A stretch of DNA of 64,000 nt from Lampris incognitus (GCF_029633865.1 NC_079219.1:59154108-59218107), one strand, 5' to 3'. Counted from the stretch's first letter, positions 12,301-23,065 are shown. A program made the numbers and translations. Notes: generated from the sequence alone by a model not told the origin.

Positions 12301-15300
12301 GTCTTGTTGGACTTTTCAGAAGCTTCATCCTTGAGAACGTTTGCTTGCATAGATAAGTGCTGCTGAAGATAGTGCACAACTTGATACCATCCATTATCCG
12401 ATCCATTCATTACCCGAACCGCTTATCCTGCTCTCAGGGTCGCGGGGATGCTGGAGCCTATCCCCGCAGTCATTGGGTGGCAGGCGGGAGACACCCTGGA
12501 CAGGCCACCAGGCCATCACACAGGGCCGACATACACACAAACATACATTCACACCTAGGGACAATTTAGTACAGCCGATTCACCTGACCTACATGTCTTT
12601 GGACTGTGGGAGGAAACCCACGCAGACACGGGGAGAACATGCAAACTCCACACAGAGGATGACCCGGGACAACCCCCAAGGTTGGACTACCCCAGGGCTC
12701 AAACCCAGGACCTTCTTGCAGTGAGGCGACCGTGCTAACCACTGTGCCACCGTGCTGCCCTTGATCTTGATACTGTGCATTTTAATGTTCGGATAAGTGT
12801 CGTTGGGTAGGGCAGCATAAAATTCAATAAACTGCCTGACTCAAATGCATCTCTCAGTGCATCACAGTTTTTTAAGTCGGCCGACTCAAGCTGGAGACGG
12901 CCGAGCCTCATAGATGTCCACAGCAAATGGGCTCTGAAATAGACGAATGCCTTTTGTGTTGTGATGTAGCTCACGGAATTTCACCATCTTCAACATTTCC
13001 AGTGCCTCCACACACTTCGTGACAGGGAGCGGTACCTGTGGGTCCTCAGTGGCTACATTTTGCGTTGCAGCAAGATGAGGAAAGCTTCCCTCTCTACGAG
13101 CCATCTTTTTGACGGCTCATGGTTATTTTAGGTAGATCTTATCATACCTTTTTTTTGTGTAATTGATCTAAAACGCATTTTAATTCAAATATATGCAATT
13201 TTAGGAGCATTCAGGTGGCGGCAGGTCTGTTATCTTGACGGCTTTGGTCATTCTATTGCTAAATAACTTACATAAAAAATGTTAGGGAAAAAATTGTTTA
13301 CGTTATGCATTTCAAAAAAAAAAAAAAAGAAAAAGAATATTGGCTGATATATCATTATCGAAATTTCTAATCCTCAAATATTGAAATCGGTATCGGTTTT
13401 AAAAATTCTACATCGGTCAGGCTCTAAACAATATCTCCTTGTAGGGGTCTTCATGGGGTAGCACGTACTTGAAACTAAGTGGCTCCATGTGCGGCGCTCA
13501 CCCACCCCTATTTCTACAGCAGACCAGTGGTAAACACTGGTTATCAGAAGAAGAACCAGAATCACTGTGGTTGTCTCACCACTGGAGGTCTGTGCCATCT
13601 TCTCTTTGGTTTTTAGGGCATGGATTCTCTCTTCTCTTAGTCTCTCTTCATCTTTCAACAGTGTCACCAGCTGCTTGGCCTTCTCTCGTACGTTCACCCC
13701 CTGGAAAAACACATGTACAAGCACACACCAACACCAACACAGGACCATCATTACTGACTGCAATGTGCAACAATCTCTAACAAAACAAATGCACATGCAA
13801 AGGGAATGATGAAAACCTTATAAAAATGTAAGGTTTTTTTTAACATATCTTTATCTTTAGACTAATCTATCCGTGCTTCTGATATCACCATGTGCCAGAT
13901 TAATGGTTAAACGTCTTGCCACTTTTCAGCCATTACCAGCCTGTAAAAATATGACTGGCTTCCCACTGTTTGCACAAGACGTCCAAGAGACATTGTACAA
14001 TGACCTTGAACGAGTGGTAAACAGCATTCTTGACAAGGTAATAATAATTATAATTATATTTATATAGCGCTTTTCTAGACACCCCCAGCGCTTCACATTG
14101 AAGAGGGTAAAGTAGGAAAATGTCCTTATTTCCACATAGTTTCAGTGTGCTTATGGTTTTGTGGGTGTGGTGTAGATGGGGTTGGGCGGCCGTTTCTATT
14201 TCCATATCGTCCAGTCGCGGCTACTCAAAATGGCCGATGGGCGATCTGATCGTCAGGGGGCGTTACATCACAGTACACCAGTGAAATGCCAGCATGGATG
14301 ACTTAAGACTTAGCGTCAAAGAAAGTAGTAGTAGTATATTTATTTGTTTTTAATTAAATAATTTATTCTCCATTTAACAGTTTTTAAATCCTTATTGACA
14401 TTGGAATTTAATTTGGATTAAAGATTTTGAATAGTCATCTTGAGCGTGGCTCAGCGTCTGACAGAGGTTTTAAATAATCAAACTGCTTTCTGCAAGCAGC
14501 ACATTTAAAATTACATGAATATACATTTATAAAGGAGTATGAACATTTTATTTAAAATACTTCAACATTCCAGCAGTCATAGGGCATCCCCGCGACCCTG
14601 AGAGCAGGATAAGCGGTTCAGATAATGGATGGATGGATGGATGGATATTTAAACATTAAAAAAAAAAATCTATTTAATAACAATGTCTCCTCTATTCAAA
14701 CAACGGCTCGCTTTTAAAAGTCTGTGTGTCTGTGCTTGGTGGGACAATATCACAACATCATGTTCCTTTTAACATTATTATCTCATCTTTAATCAAATAT
14801 GCGGATCATAGATTTCCATACCGGATTGGTCGAGGCCCGGGTTACCAACGACCGCTACCGGTACTGTTGGCCAGCAGCGTGCCGGTGGAAACTACTAAGC
14901 TACTGTTGGGTGAAGGAGAAGGAGAAGGGGAAGGCATGTCCAGAGTCAGCGGGACAGGAGTAAGGGTAGAAGTGTGGAGATGAGAGTCAGAACTTTGAAT
15001 GTTGGTACCATGACTGGTAAAGGGAGAGAGCTGGCTGATATGAGGGAGAGAAGGAAGGTAGGTATGCTGTGTGTGCAAGAGACCAGGTGGAAGGGGAATA
15101 AGGCCAGGAGCATCGGAGGTGGGTTCAAACTCCTCTACCATGGTGTGGATGGGAGGAGAAATGGGGTAGGGGTAATTCTGAAGGAAGATAATGTAAAGAG
15201 TGTGTTGGAGGTGAAGAGCGTATCAGACAGAGTGATGAGTATGAAGCTGGAAATCGAAGGCGGGATGATGAATGTTATTAGCGCACATACCGTGCAAGTT

Positions 15301-17910
15301 GGATGTGAGATGGAAGAGAAAGAATTCTGAGTTGGATGAAGTAGTGAGAGGGTACCCAAGGAGGAGAGAGTGGTGACTGGCGCGGACTTCAATGGGCATG
15401 TTGGTGAGGGGAACAGAGGTGATGGGTGGGTATGGTGTCAAGGAGAGGAATGTGGAAGGACAGATGGTGGTGGATTTTGCAAAAAGGATGTAAATGGCTG
15501 TCGTGAATGCATATTTCAAGAAGGAAGAACAAAATGTGATGTATAAGAGTGGACCAATGCCAGGGACCAACACCAGCTCTTCTTGCCATGCCTCGGTCAA
15601 GGGCACAGACAGGAGTATTAACCTAACACTAACCTAACATGCATTGTCTTTTTGATCAGGAGGCAGCAGTATGGTTTCATGCCATGAAAGAGCACCACAG
15701 ATGTGATGTTTGCTTTGAGAATGTTGATGGAGAAGTATAGAGAAGACCAGAAGGAGTTACATTGTGCCTTGTGGATTTAGAGAAAGCATACGACAGGGTG
15801 CCGAGAGAGGAGGTGTGGTATTGTAGGAGGAAGTCGGGAGTTGCAGAGAAGTATGTAGGAGTGGTGCAGGATATGTATGAGGGCAGTGTGACAGTGGTGA
15901 GGTGTGTGGTTGGAATGACAGATGGGTTCAAGGTGGAGGTGGGATTACATCAAGGATCGGCTCTGAGCCCTTTCTTGTTTGAAATGGTGGACATGTTGAC
16001 GGACGAGATCAGGCAGGCATCTCCATGGACTATGATGTTAGCAGATGACATTGTGATCTGTAGTGAGAGTAGGGTGCAGGTTGAGGAGAGCCTGGAGAGG
16101 TGGAGGTATGCACTGGAGAGAAGAGGAATGAAAGTCAGTAGGAACAAGACGGAATACCTATGCGTGAATGAGAGAGAGGACAGTGGAATGGTCAGGATGC
16201 AAGGAGTGGAGGTGACGAAGGTGTGTGAGTTTAAATACTTCGGGTCAACTGTCCAAAGTAACGGGGAGTGCAGAAGAGAGGTGAAGAAGAGAGTGCAGGC
16301 AGGGTGGAGTGGGTGGAGAAGAGTGTCAGGAGTGATTTGTGACAGAAGGGTACCAGCAAGAGTTAAAGGGAAGGTTTACAAGATGGCTGTGAGACCAGCT
16401 ATGTTATATGGTTTGGAGACAGTGGCACTGACAAAAAGACAGAGGTAGGAGCTGAAGGTGGGAGAGTTGAAGATGATAAGATTTTCATTGGGAGTGATGA
16501 CGAAGGACGGGATTAGGAATGAGTATATTAGACGGACAGCTCAGGTTGGACGGTTTGGAGACAAAGCAAGAGAGGCAAGATTGAGATGGTTTGGACATGT
16601 GTGGAGGACAGATGCTGGGTATATTGGGAGAAGTATGAATATGGAGCTGCCAGGGAAGAGGAGAAGAGGAAGGCCAAAGAGGAGGTTTATGGATGTGGTG
16701 AGGGAGGACATGCATGCAGGTGGTTGGTGTGACAGAGGAAGATGCGGAGGACAGAAAGAGATGGAAACGGATGATCCACTGTGGTGACCTCTAATGGGAG
16801 CAGCCGAAAGAAGAAGAAGAAGATCTTATCTTTAATATCACAATCCAAATCATATATTAATACCTTTAACTACTCATGTAGTGCAGAGAAAAGTTTTGGT
16901 GAGTAGGCATATGGAGAACAGAGATGTGGGGTGTCAGATTCATGGAAAAGAGATGGCAAACTGATTCGTAATCAAGGATTTAAAATTCACCCGTCACTTG
17001 TGCTGATTAATGGGGCTCAGTGAGCGGACATGCCACTCCATCTCTAAATGCACAGTAGGGTGCAGATTCTAGAGATTATTATCAAAACATGTAAGTTATT
17101 TAAAATCGCCTTAATATCAGCGTATCGCTGATCATCCCTTCTTCAATCATCGATATACAATCCGAATGCCAGCTGGTGCAAGCCTGGGTGATGTGTTTTT
17201 TTTCCTACCTGGTCTTTGCCATCTCTGTCTATATATTGGAAGTCCTTGAGGGTCTGGACTGCGTAGATATTTTCTCGGCATTGTTGGGCGACGCGCTCTG
17301 AACCCGTCTTGATAAGGTACTCCATAAGAGTCATAGCCTGTTGCCAAGACAGATCACATCGAGTAAGAACAGGTAGCTAAGGTCTTCATACTTGACTTAA
17401 TAAAAGGATATGTCCTTAAAACAAATAAATAAAAATCAACCAACAGCTCATAATTAAACTTTTTGGACAAAAAACACCGCACACCTTGTACACATGTCTC
17501 CAGTTCTTTCCGTGGTCATTGAGGCGTTTCCAAACCATGCTCATGATTTCAGAAAAGGCCACAACATTGTAGGTCAGATCTGCTATCTCTGACATCAGAG
17601 AGCTGCTGGGGCCCCATGGGTCATTGGACGTCGCCTCTCTAACCTGGACAATAATAAGGAAGATGGAGAACTTTCAATTAACCTCTACAAGAGTGGTTCT
17701 CCACCAAATCAATAAGGGAGGGTGGGAGGCTCGGTTAAAATGTAGGCTATTATTAAAACATGCACGCACAGGGAGGGAGGAGCAAATTAAATAATCGATA
17801 ATAAGGAAAGGAGGGTGGGAGCAGAAAGTAGATGATACAACCTTGATTTCAGCCTCTGAATAGTTATGGACAATGTTCTTCACTTGTCGCCGCAGCGATG
17901 AAGTCGACAT
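324..17910 (-). CDS. epn1: Epsin-1 (clathrin endocytosis adaptor), complete coding region, 11 coding exons
   Basis: Endocytic adaptor at the plasma membrane that links PI(4,5)P2, ubiquitinated cargo, AP-2, clathrin and EH-domain proteins. Coding exons, transcription order: 17910-17842 (ATG at 17910), 17643-17485, 17337-17209, 13700-13580, 10068-9911, 9685-9614, 7376-7293, 6701-6419, 5735-5571, 5290-5048, 796-324 (stop 326-324). All junctions are GT/AG and in phase, giving 651 residues, normal for epsins (about 575-660). Residues 1-160 form the ENTH domain. The known PIP2 contacts R8, K11, R25, N30, R63, K69, H73 and R114 are all present, as is L6. Three UIMs follow (about 195-264), then seven DPW motifs in exons 8-9, a clathrin box LVDLD, and three NPF motifs, the last at the C-terminus (TNPFLL). 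[16 protein letters not shown] is the EPN1/EPN3 form, and the neighbouring SBK gene favours EPN1. Splicing is inferred by eye. Confidence 0.94.
1289..1727 (-). repeat. tRNA-derived SINE, family A, copy 1
   Basis: Reverse-oriented copy. Read on the minus strand, the head at 1727-1665 looks like a tRNA gene: an A box (TAGCGTAGCGG), then a B box (GGTTCGAATCC) about 35 bases on. A unique body follows, ending in an A-rich tail that appears as a T run at 1289-1301. Related copies are at 26551-26990 and 39318-39720, and a head fragment is at 60758-60790. It lies in the last intron of epn1. Confidence 0.8.
1831..3027. mobile_element. Palindromic (foldback) Tc1-like transposon
   Basis: A 1,197-bp element flanked by TA on both sides (1829-1830, 3028-3029), starting and ending with CACTACCGTTCAAAAG and its complement. 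Two inverted arms of 535 bp each (1831-2365, 2493-3027) differ by only a few bases and surround a 127-bp spacer. Each arm fuses, head to tail, the 3' end of a Tc1 transposase gene (reverse) with the 5' UTR and start of the same gene. The start encodes [18 protein letters not shown], the helix-turn-helix DNA-binding region. No catalytic DDE region is present, so it could move only with a transposase supplied in trans. Confidence 0.85.
2361..2648 (-). pseudogene. Tc1 transposase N-terminal fragment (right arm of palindrome)
   Basis: A 95-residue open frame beginning [18 protein letters not shown] and running through the paired-type helix-turn-helix region, then RKRSGRPR and a second helix-turn-helix start. 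It is homologous to the DNA-binding half of fish Tc1 transposases (usually about 340 residues). The frame runs from the right arm through the spacer and stops; the DDE catalytic domain is absent. The left arm carries the same start on the plus strand (2210-2404), ending after about 55 residues of matching sequence. Confidence 0.8.
3180..4872 (-). mobile_element. 5'-truncated L1/Tx1-like LINE, ORF2 C-terminal part
   Basis: The minus strand encodes about 290 residues (4893-4018) matching the region after the reverse transcriptase of L1-clade ORF2 proteins. Landmarks are [47 protein letters not shown] and [20 protein letters not shown]. After frame breaks near 4000 and 3700 it continues with the usual C-terminal part ([20 protein letters not shown], about 3480-3420). 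No endonuclease or RT core is present, as expected for a 5'-truncated insertion. It is dead by frameshift and sits in the last epn1 intron. Confidence 0.8.
6775..6840. repeat. (CA)n microsatellite
   Basis: Interrupted run of CA with CACG and CCTACA variants in an epn1 intron, between the UIM3 exon and the first DPW exon. The stretch from there to 7292 is otherwise plain intron. Confidence 0.9.
7962..8505. mobile_element. Short mariner/Tc1-type element with transposase relic
   Basis: Ends are 21-bp terminal inverted repeats with one mismatch: CACAGATGGGTGACAAATTA at the left and its complement at 8485-8505. On the plus strand, 8240-8385 encodes [20 protein letters not shown], the region around the third catalytic acid of Tc1/mariner transposases (SPDLNPIEHLW). 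Downstream frames contain further decayed C-terminal sequence. The left end abuts a CA repeat, so the TA target copy is not visible there. A non-autonomous internal-deletion derivative. Confidence 0.75.
10983..11752 (+). mobile_element. RTE-type LINE fragment (3' end), copy 1
   Basis: The plus strand encodes, with frame breaks, the end of an RTE/BovB-like reverse transcriptase and its C-terminal tail: [66 protein letters not shown]. It ends in the family's 3' tail (GGAGCAGCCGAAAGTAGTAG) at 11752. Severely 5'-truncated. Other copies are at 14830-16830, 22868-23065 and 62497-63297. Confidence 0.85.
11955..12112 (+). repeat. Dispersed repeat C, copy 1
   Basis: Matches five other places in the window (22572, 28046, 32334, 51221, 56333). 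Shared marks are TTTTCTCCCTGTTAAAGG, CCTTATCCGATGCGAGGGTC, GTAATTTGTGATATTG and the end CTATACAAGTAAAACTGACT. The constant 3' end and variable 5' end look like a retroposed SINE or LINE tail. The exact family is not identified. Confidence 0.7.
12191..13104 (-). pseudogene. hAT transposase relic split by a SINE
   Basis: Read 13104 to 12191, fragments align in order with the end of a GTF2IRD2/EPM2AIP1-type hAT transposase: [15 protein letters not shown], then [20 protein letters not shown], then after the [24 protein letters not shown] and [20 protein letters not shown]. Stops and frame changes interrupt it, and the N-terminal zinc-finger and catalytic regions are missing. Not a host gene. Confidence 0.75.
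12388..12760 (-). repeat. tRNA-like SINE, family B, copy 1 (inside the hAT element)
   Basis: Minus-strand copy. The head (12760 down) reads GGGCAGCACGGTGGCACAGT with a tRNA-like B box, and the body includes the CTGTGTGGAGTTTGCATGTT block. The tail ends in the AGGATAAGCGGTT block and a short ATGG-type repeat. Both flanks contain CTTGATAC, a plausible target duplication. Eleven full or partial copies of this family occur in the window. Confidence 0.8.
14582..14646 (+). repeat. SINE family B, tail fragment, copy 2
   Basis: Only the 3' end is present: CATCCCCGCGACCCTGAGAG, then AGGATAAGCGGTTCAGATAA and (ATGG)n. Severe 5' truncation. Confidence 0.7.
14830..16830 (+). mobile_element. RTE-type LINE, longest copy in the window, degenerate
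   Basis: Begins with a GC-rich leader (GGCCCGGGTTACCAACGACC). Then comes an apurinic-endonuclease start at 14980 ([20 protein letters not shown], with CVQETRW) and a decayed middle. The reverse transcriptase follows from 15762 ([31 protein letters not shown] as the YADD-type site, [20 protein letters not shown]), then the tail to 16830. Frameshifts near 15330 and 16446 and a deletion between EN and RT make it dead. It lies in the epn1 intron between the third and fourth coding exons. Confidence 0.88.
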
Positions 17911-17943
17911 GGCAACCGTCTGGCTGTCAGGCTCCACTGTAAT
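17911..17943 (-). other. epn1: epn1 5' UTR part of the first coding exon
   Basis: The exon carrying the start codon begins after a CAG acceptor at 17944-17945 and has 33 untranslated bases before ATG 17910. The initiator is the first residue of the conserved epsin N-terminus ([20 protein letters not shown]), so it is not in doubt. At least one further non-coding exon must lie upstream, most likely in the CpG-rich block near 21 kb. Confidence 0.7.
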
Positions 17944-20819
17944 CTGACAGCATATGATGGAGAGAGGTTGAAAATACACTAAGCAAATAGTACAAAAAAT
18001 AGTGTTAAGACAGTGAAGATTGAATGAATAAACGGGTGGGAGAAGACAGGAGATTACATATGAATAAGCCTAGTTATTTTAAAGAGAAACAGACAGGGAG
18101 TTGGCAACAAAGACAGACCTCAAGAAAAAAAGATACAGTGTGAGAGATGGAGTCTATAGTGGCTATCAAAGTCAACAGACACAGGCTTCCTAGTGGCACA
18201 AGGGGAAGAAAAACAGTGTCATAAACACCTGTTACTCAAGAATGGTAAAGGATAGGGATCTCTTTTCTCGGTATCTCTTGTTCTCTCTCTTTTTTTTTTC
18301 TCCCAGTGCCACCCGTTCATGGAGCGCTCTCTCAGCCTGTTTCTCCCTGCGGCGACATTGGGTCCCGAAACCACAGGTTCAAGGGGATAAAAACTGTTGA
18401 GTGAGAAGAATATGCTTTACATTGAGAACACACACATTCACCAGCAGATTACTTAGTCTGCAACTTGATAAACTGAATTCCCATTTACACTTGGACTGAT
18501 CTAACAGCGACCACACTAAGGACAGACAAAGAACAGCAAGTATACATGCTAAAAAATCACATGAAAGATTGCTGATACACCCAATGAATGGTTCACTGAT
18601 GCACCATGCAAGCAAGCTTTTCCACTTAAAACTATCAGTTTCAGGTCAGCTATACCAACTTGACAAGGAAGTTGACTGCTCACTGCAAATTTGACATTTC
18701 CGAGTCATCTTGTATCTCTCACACATAAACAGGCAGATATGGCTTATGATAAAACATTAATAATGACAGCAAGTTTCAAATACAGCTATTGTCACTGCAG
18801 AAAAGTTACAACAACCAAGACTTTTTTTTTAATGAAAAAAAAAATGAAAGCACTAATAATGACTTTTTCTGAGATGGGGCATGTTCCCGTAACGGACGTA
18901 TCCTGAAATACTGTGAGCAAAAGGGAACTAATCTTTGCCTTGTTCTGCAAAATTCAACATTAAAAATAACTGCTTCATTTCTAGCAGCAGGTTTCACATT
19001 AGCTATGTTATTGTTGAGTAAAGACTCTCGTGAAAGAGGCACATGTCCTTTTAATGCCCAACATGACTACCTCTAATATATATTTCACCAGCAAGACAGC
19101 CAACATAAAGCAAGACATGGCACCATTGGAGCTCATCTATGTTGATCAACTGCCAGAGTCAAGAGTCTGTGATTAGAGATACACAATTCAATCCTATTAA
19201 TCCTAGCTGCAACGTCCATACAATTTTAATTCCACTGACTTATCTAAAGAGTAGGACCTTACAGGGACAGCTCCTCTGTAAACTTGTGTTAAGTAGTGCT
19301 AGGCAATAACTAAACATTATTGTTTATCATTTATTGTTTTTCAGAGTCAAGTAGGCAGTATGTTAACCTACATCTAAACACCAAGTGTACAACTATCCAT
19401 AGCTGTTTGATCTGACACACAACTGCAAAAAGTTCATTATGCAGAGATTTTAATTACATTGATAAAAGCAAGATTTTTACAACCAAAAGAAAAACAATTA
19501 AATGTTGTAGTATGAAGCTCAAACAACTGGACAAAACAGTACTTTGGAAATTCTTTGCGGTTCTGAGATTGGTTGAAATAACTTCTTGCATTACTAAGCA
19601 CTGTTTAAACATTTAACATAAGCTAAAGGCGTAGATATAAAACATGGTTGCTCTCAAGGCCCACTTCTATCGCTCTGGAAGGAGTGTAGTAACTAACAAG
19701 CACTGTGAAGAATAAGTTACAATACATTTATACATAATGATCACTTGACTTTTGTTAAGCTATCAACATACAAAATACACAGAGACAGAACGGGCCTTAC
19801 ATACTCTTAAAATTCAGTTAAAGGATCTGGTTAATATCGAGTGCCTTAGACATATCCGAAATTAAGGGCGAGACAAATAGACAAGAGTTGCATAACCTTA
19901 AACAGGGACAACCATTCCAAAAGTCAGTTTAGATATTCCTGAAACACGGTGCCAAAGTTCAGATGAGCCATCTCATCCTGCAAACTATTGGTGTGGCGAT
20001 AAGGGACACGTATAAACTCCACCACCGTTCAATACCTCGAGCGACTCCCTTTCATAATCAGATGAAGCACAATTCCTAAGAATCATCGTGCAGTGTGGAA
20101 AAATAAACTCAGGGCACAGTATTTACTGTTCCAATGCCCAAATCCATTTTGTCACATATACTCCCAATAATCACAAAAAACATCTTGTACTTACAAGGAA
20201 GAAATGAAGCGAGCTAGCCCTATCAGGAATTTCCATCAAACGTACTCTAATGTGAATGTTAAATACACATTTAAACATGCCCTGTCACTTACTTTAAAGC
20301 TTTCTGTATGTTTTCTTCCACATGCAACAAGTTATTTGATAGCAGCTACTAGCTGGGCACACTTTGAGATAAAGTTTGGCATTTATCAGATCACACTTGA
20401 TAAGAGGGACAAACGCAGCATTAGGCGATCACTGAATACTGTAGCTAAGGTCACAGAAGGTACTTATCTGTAGATCCAACTGATTTGCTAAAGTTAGCCA
20501 AGTGCCATAACTCAGGACGGTATCAAGTCTAAGCTCATGTCTCCCACTGTATCACCATCAGAATCAGATAGATACACAGCCTAAGCAAGGGAGCCCTCCA
20601 CCCAGTCAGCTAGCAAACAGCTTTCTGATACCGTTCCCTTGGATGGCAAACAGAGGCTTGTCCGCTAACGTGCTGTCTGCCTGTCTGTCTCTCTCTCTCT
20701 CTCTGTCTGTCTGTCTGTCTGTCTGTCTGCCTGTCTCTCTCTCTCTCTGTCTGTCTCTCTGTCTCTGTCTGCCTCTCTGTCTCTGTCTGTCTCTCTGTCT
20801 CTGTGTCTCTCTGTCAGCC
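17944..20819 (-). other. First intron of epn1 (about 3 kb or more)
   Basis: AT-rich stretch between the 5' UTR region and the first coding exon. I see no conserved reading frame and no recognisable transposon. A polypyrimidine (TCTG/TCTC) microsatellite sits at its promoter-proximal end (20671-20818). Confidence 0.5.
20671..20818. repeat. (TCTG)n/(TCTC)n polypyrimidine microsatellite
   Basis: About 145 bp of TCTG, TCTC and TGCC units with pyrimidines on the plus strand, directly beside the epn1 CpG-rich block. Apparent Cys/Leu/Ser- or Arg/Gln-rich frames here are products of the repeat. Confidence 0.9.
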
Positions 20820-21660
20820 GTCCGGCACCTCAACTCAAACGCAACGTTGACCACGCCGCCGTGCGCCGCACGCACAGAGAGGTGTGGGTGTACCGTTGAG
20901 CAACGTCAAACACGCAAGAGTGGCGTCGTCAACTACTCTGGAAAAGTCGCTTCGGTGGTCTGGTGGTGCCGCTGACCACCAGCAGCTTAGCTAGCGTGTC
21001 CCTTCGTTAACCAGAAACGTCACACAACCAAAACTGCTCAGAGGCAACTCTCCTATTCAGGCGCGGACGTAAACACAAAGGAAGTATCGCCAGCCGGGCT
21101 AGGGTGAGACCTGGAGCCAACAGGTAGCTCCGAGCAGAATAAGAAGTAAGCTAGCTCTTAAGACTGAGAGAACAAATACCAAGAGAAGCGTCGAAACCCA
21201 CGCGTCACGTCGCTAAGCCGAGGCGGATGAGAAGTCGCTCGCCAGACTGAGCGAAGGAGCCAGTTACCGGCCGACGCTTGTGCTGCCCCTCGCTGCTCAT
21301 TAGGCGCCGCTGCTGCCGCTGTAGGCTAACATTACACTGGCTAACAAGGAAGCTAACCTAGCGCTAACATCTAGGGTTAGCGGGCTAGCCGAGGCTAACT
21401 CACAAGTGGCAGCATGATGCCCCCGCCGGTGTGGTATAACCCGTAAGAGCGCCGGGCACGACCGGGCTGGTGGAGCGGAATCCGCTCTCTGACGTTACCA
21501 GCAGACACGCGTCACGCCGGTTCACACCGGGACGGGATAAACGGCCAAATCAAGTTATGCACTGACCCTGTTGTAGCTGGAGTGTACGAGGAGATGGCCG
21601 AATTTCCGGTTCCGTTCCCAGTCGCAGGAAAGACCGCGCCCCCTCGCACGTTCTGGTGGA
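20820..21660 (-). promoter_or_regulatory. epn1: CpG-rich promoter / 5' UTR region of epn1
   Basis: This is the longest GC- and CpG-rich block in the window (many CG dinucleotides, e.g. around 20830-20960 and 21180-21640), bordered by AT-rich DNA on the right. It lies at the 5' side of the epsin gene with no other gene in between, as expected for a housekeeping promoter and a non-coding first exon. A possible first-exon donor on the minus strand is near 21563 (AACAGG then GTCAGT). The exact start site cannot be read from sequence. Confidence 0.55.
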
Positions 21661-22571
21661 GGTTCTGCACATGCGCAGAGTAAACCGTACCTTTAAGATT
21701 TTTTCTGAAGCGTCAAATGTATTCCAAACATATTTTACAGTATTAGTAAAGCAGTATATTTAATGATTTAATAGTATGATGCAATGATTTAATATAATAG
21801 TGTGATTTAATGATATAATGTTATAGTTATATTGAATAGTGAAGTATAATAGCACTGGTAAAGTATAATAGCATAGTATATTAGTGGTACAGTATATTAG
21901 TGTAACATGAGTACAAAACTATACATTTTAGTATATAAGTATAAAATATTAGTGTTAAGCACAATTATAAAGTATGCATAGTAAGATAGACGCCATGGTC
22001 TCTGGTGGTAGATGACTGAGTTTTCATGTATGTCACACAGTTCACTGTTGAAATACTAAAACAGAAAAAGGGGGTAGGACAAGAAAAGTTGCTTTTTAAC
22101 TTCTGCCCACTCCTTTCCCAACTGCCGAGATTTAAAACAAGTGTCTGATGATGATATTGCTTGCTTGTTTTGGTTTTTTCTCTTTTGTATTCTTTTATTA
22201 TACATTTGAATCGTTTTAACGTTCGAAATAAACAAATGTACTGCTACTAAGTACAAACTATTAATATACATTTGCACAGTTTGTGGCATATTTTGTTTAT
22301 CTGCTTGGCTACAACATATCAGAGTCAGAATCATATTTATTGACAAGTAGTCCAAGATCATGCAAGGACTCTGACGTGGTATGTTGGTGCAAGAGGGGGA
22401 AATGAACAGCAGCAGTAACACATGTGGGACTCCTTTTTTTGCATGGTGATGCTGGTCGCGTGGCTCGGTTTCTGGGCTGTTCTGGTGACGTCTGCACACT
22501 GCTTGGCATCCTGCGCATCATATTCTTCATAAATTTTTTAATTCCACTATAATTCTGTTATCCTCTTTCAA
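21661..22571. other. AT-rich intergenic stretch
   Basis: Upstream of epn1. Contains loosely repeated AGTATATTAGTG- and TAGTATAATAGC-like words at 21740-21960 and otherwise nothing I can name. Confidence 0.5.
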
Positions 22572-22824
22572 TGGTGTATTCTGTAAATTGTGTAAACACA
22601 ACATCCACTGCACGTCGTCCATCTTGGGAGAGGGATCTCTCCTCTATTGCTCCCCCTGAGTTTTCTTCCTGGCTTTTTCTCCCTGTTAAAGGTTTTTTAT
22701 GGAGTTGTTCCTTACCCGATGAGAGGGTCTAAGGACAGGATGTTGTGTTGCTGTAAAGCCCCCTGAGGCACATTTGTAATTTGTGATATTGGGCTATACA
22801 AATAAAACTGACTTGACTTGACTT
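22572..22824 (+). repeat. Dispersed repeat C, copy 2
   Basis: Fuller copy starting near TCTGTAAATTGTGTAAACAC and ending TTGGGCTATACAAATAAAAC. Same order of blocks as copies at 28046 and 56333. Confidence 0.75.
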
Positions 22825-22867
22825 AACAGTAAGGTAAAAGTTAAAGGAATAATAATAAAATATATCT

Positions 22868-23065
22868 TCTACTACTACTACTACTACTACTACTTTCGGC
22901 TGCTCCCGTTAGGGGGCGCCACAGCAGATCATCCGTTTCCATCTCTTCCTCTGCATCTTCCTCTGTCACACCAGCCACCTGCATGTCCTCCCTCACCACA
23001 TCCATACACCTCCTCTTTGGCCTTCCTCTTCTCCTCTTCCCTGGCAGCTCCATATTCAGCATCCT
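22868..23065 (-). mobile_element. RTE-type LINE 3' end, minus strand, copy 3
   Basis: On the minus strand it encodes [20 protein letters not shown] and [20 protein letters not shown], the C-terminal tail of the RTE protein, followed by the family's 3' tail and a (TAG)n run at 22868-22894. Confidence 0.85.

Larger units (their letters stand above)
10158..13436 (-). mobile_element. hAT-superfamily transposon (composite, with nested insertions)
   Basis: Termini are TAGAGCCCGATCGAT (left) and the complement of TAGAGCCTGACCGAT (right), fitting the hAT end rule YARNG. Flanking 8-bp target copies match at 6 of 8 bases (AAAAATGT, AACAATAT). The minus strand encodes pieces of a hAT transposase: 13104-12889 ([15 protein letters not shown]...), 12974-12770, and 12370-12191 with the C-terminal dimerisation motif [20 protein letters not shown]. 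These resemble transposases annotated as GTF2IRD2-like or EPM2AIP1-like. Nested inside are an RTE fragment (10983-11752), a dispersed repeat (11955-12112) and a SINE (12388-12760) that splits the transposase. It lies in an epn1 intron. Confidence 0.75.

Noticed and set aside
15762-16448. 228-codon reverse transcriptase frame as a host gene
   Set aside because: It is the RT of an RTE LINE with endonuclease upstream, frameshifts and the family 3' tail.
20606-20975. Arg/Gln-rich and Leu/Ser/Cys-rich frames
   Set aside because: Products of the TCTG/TCTC microsatellite beside the epn1 promoter.
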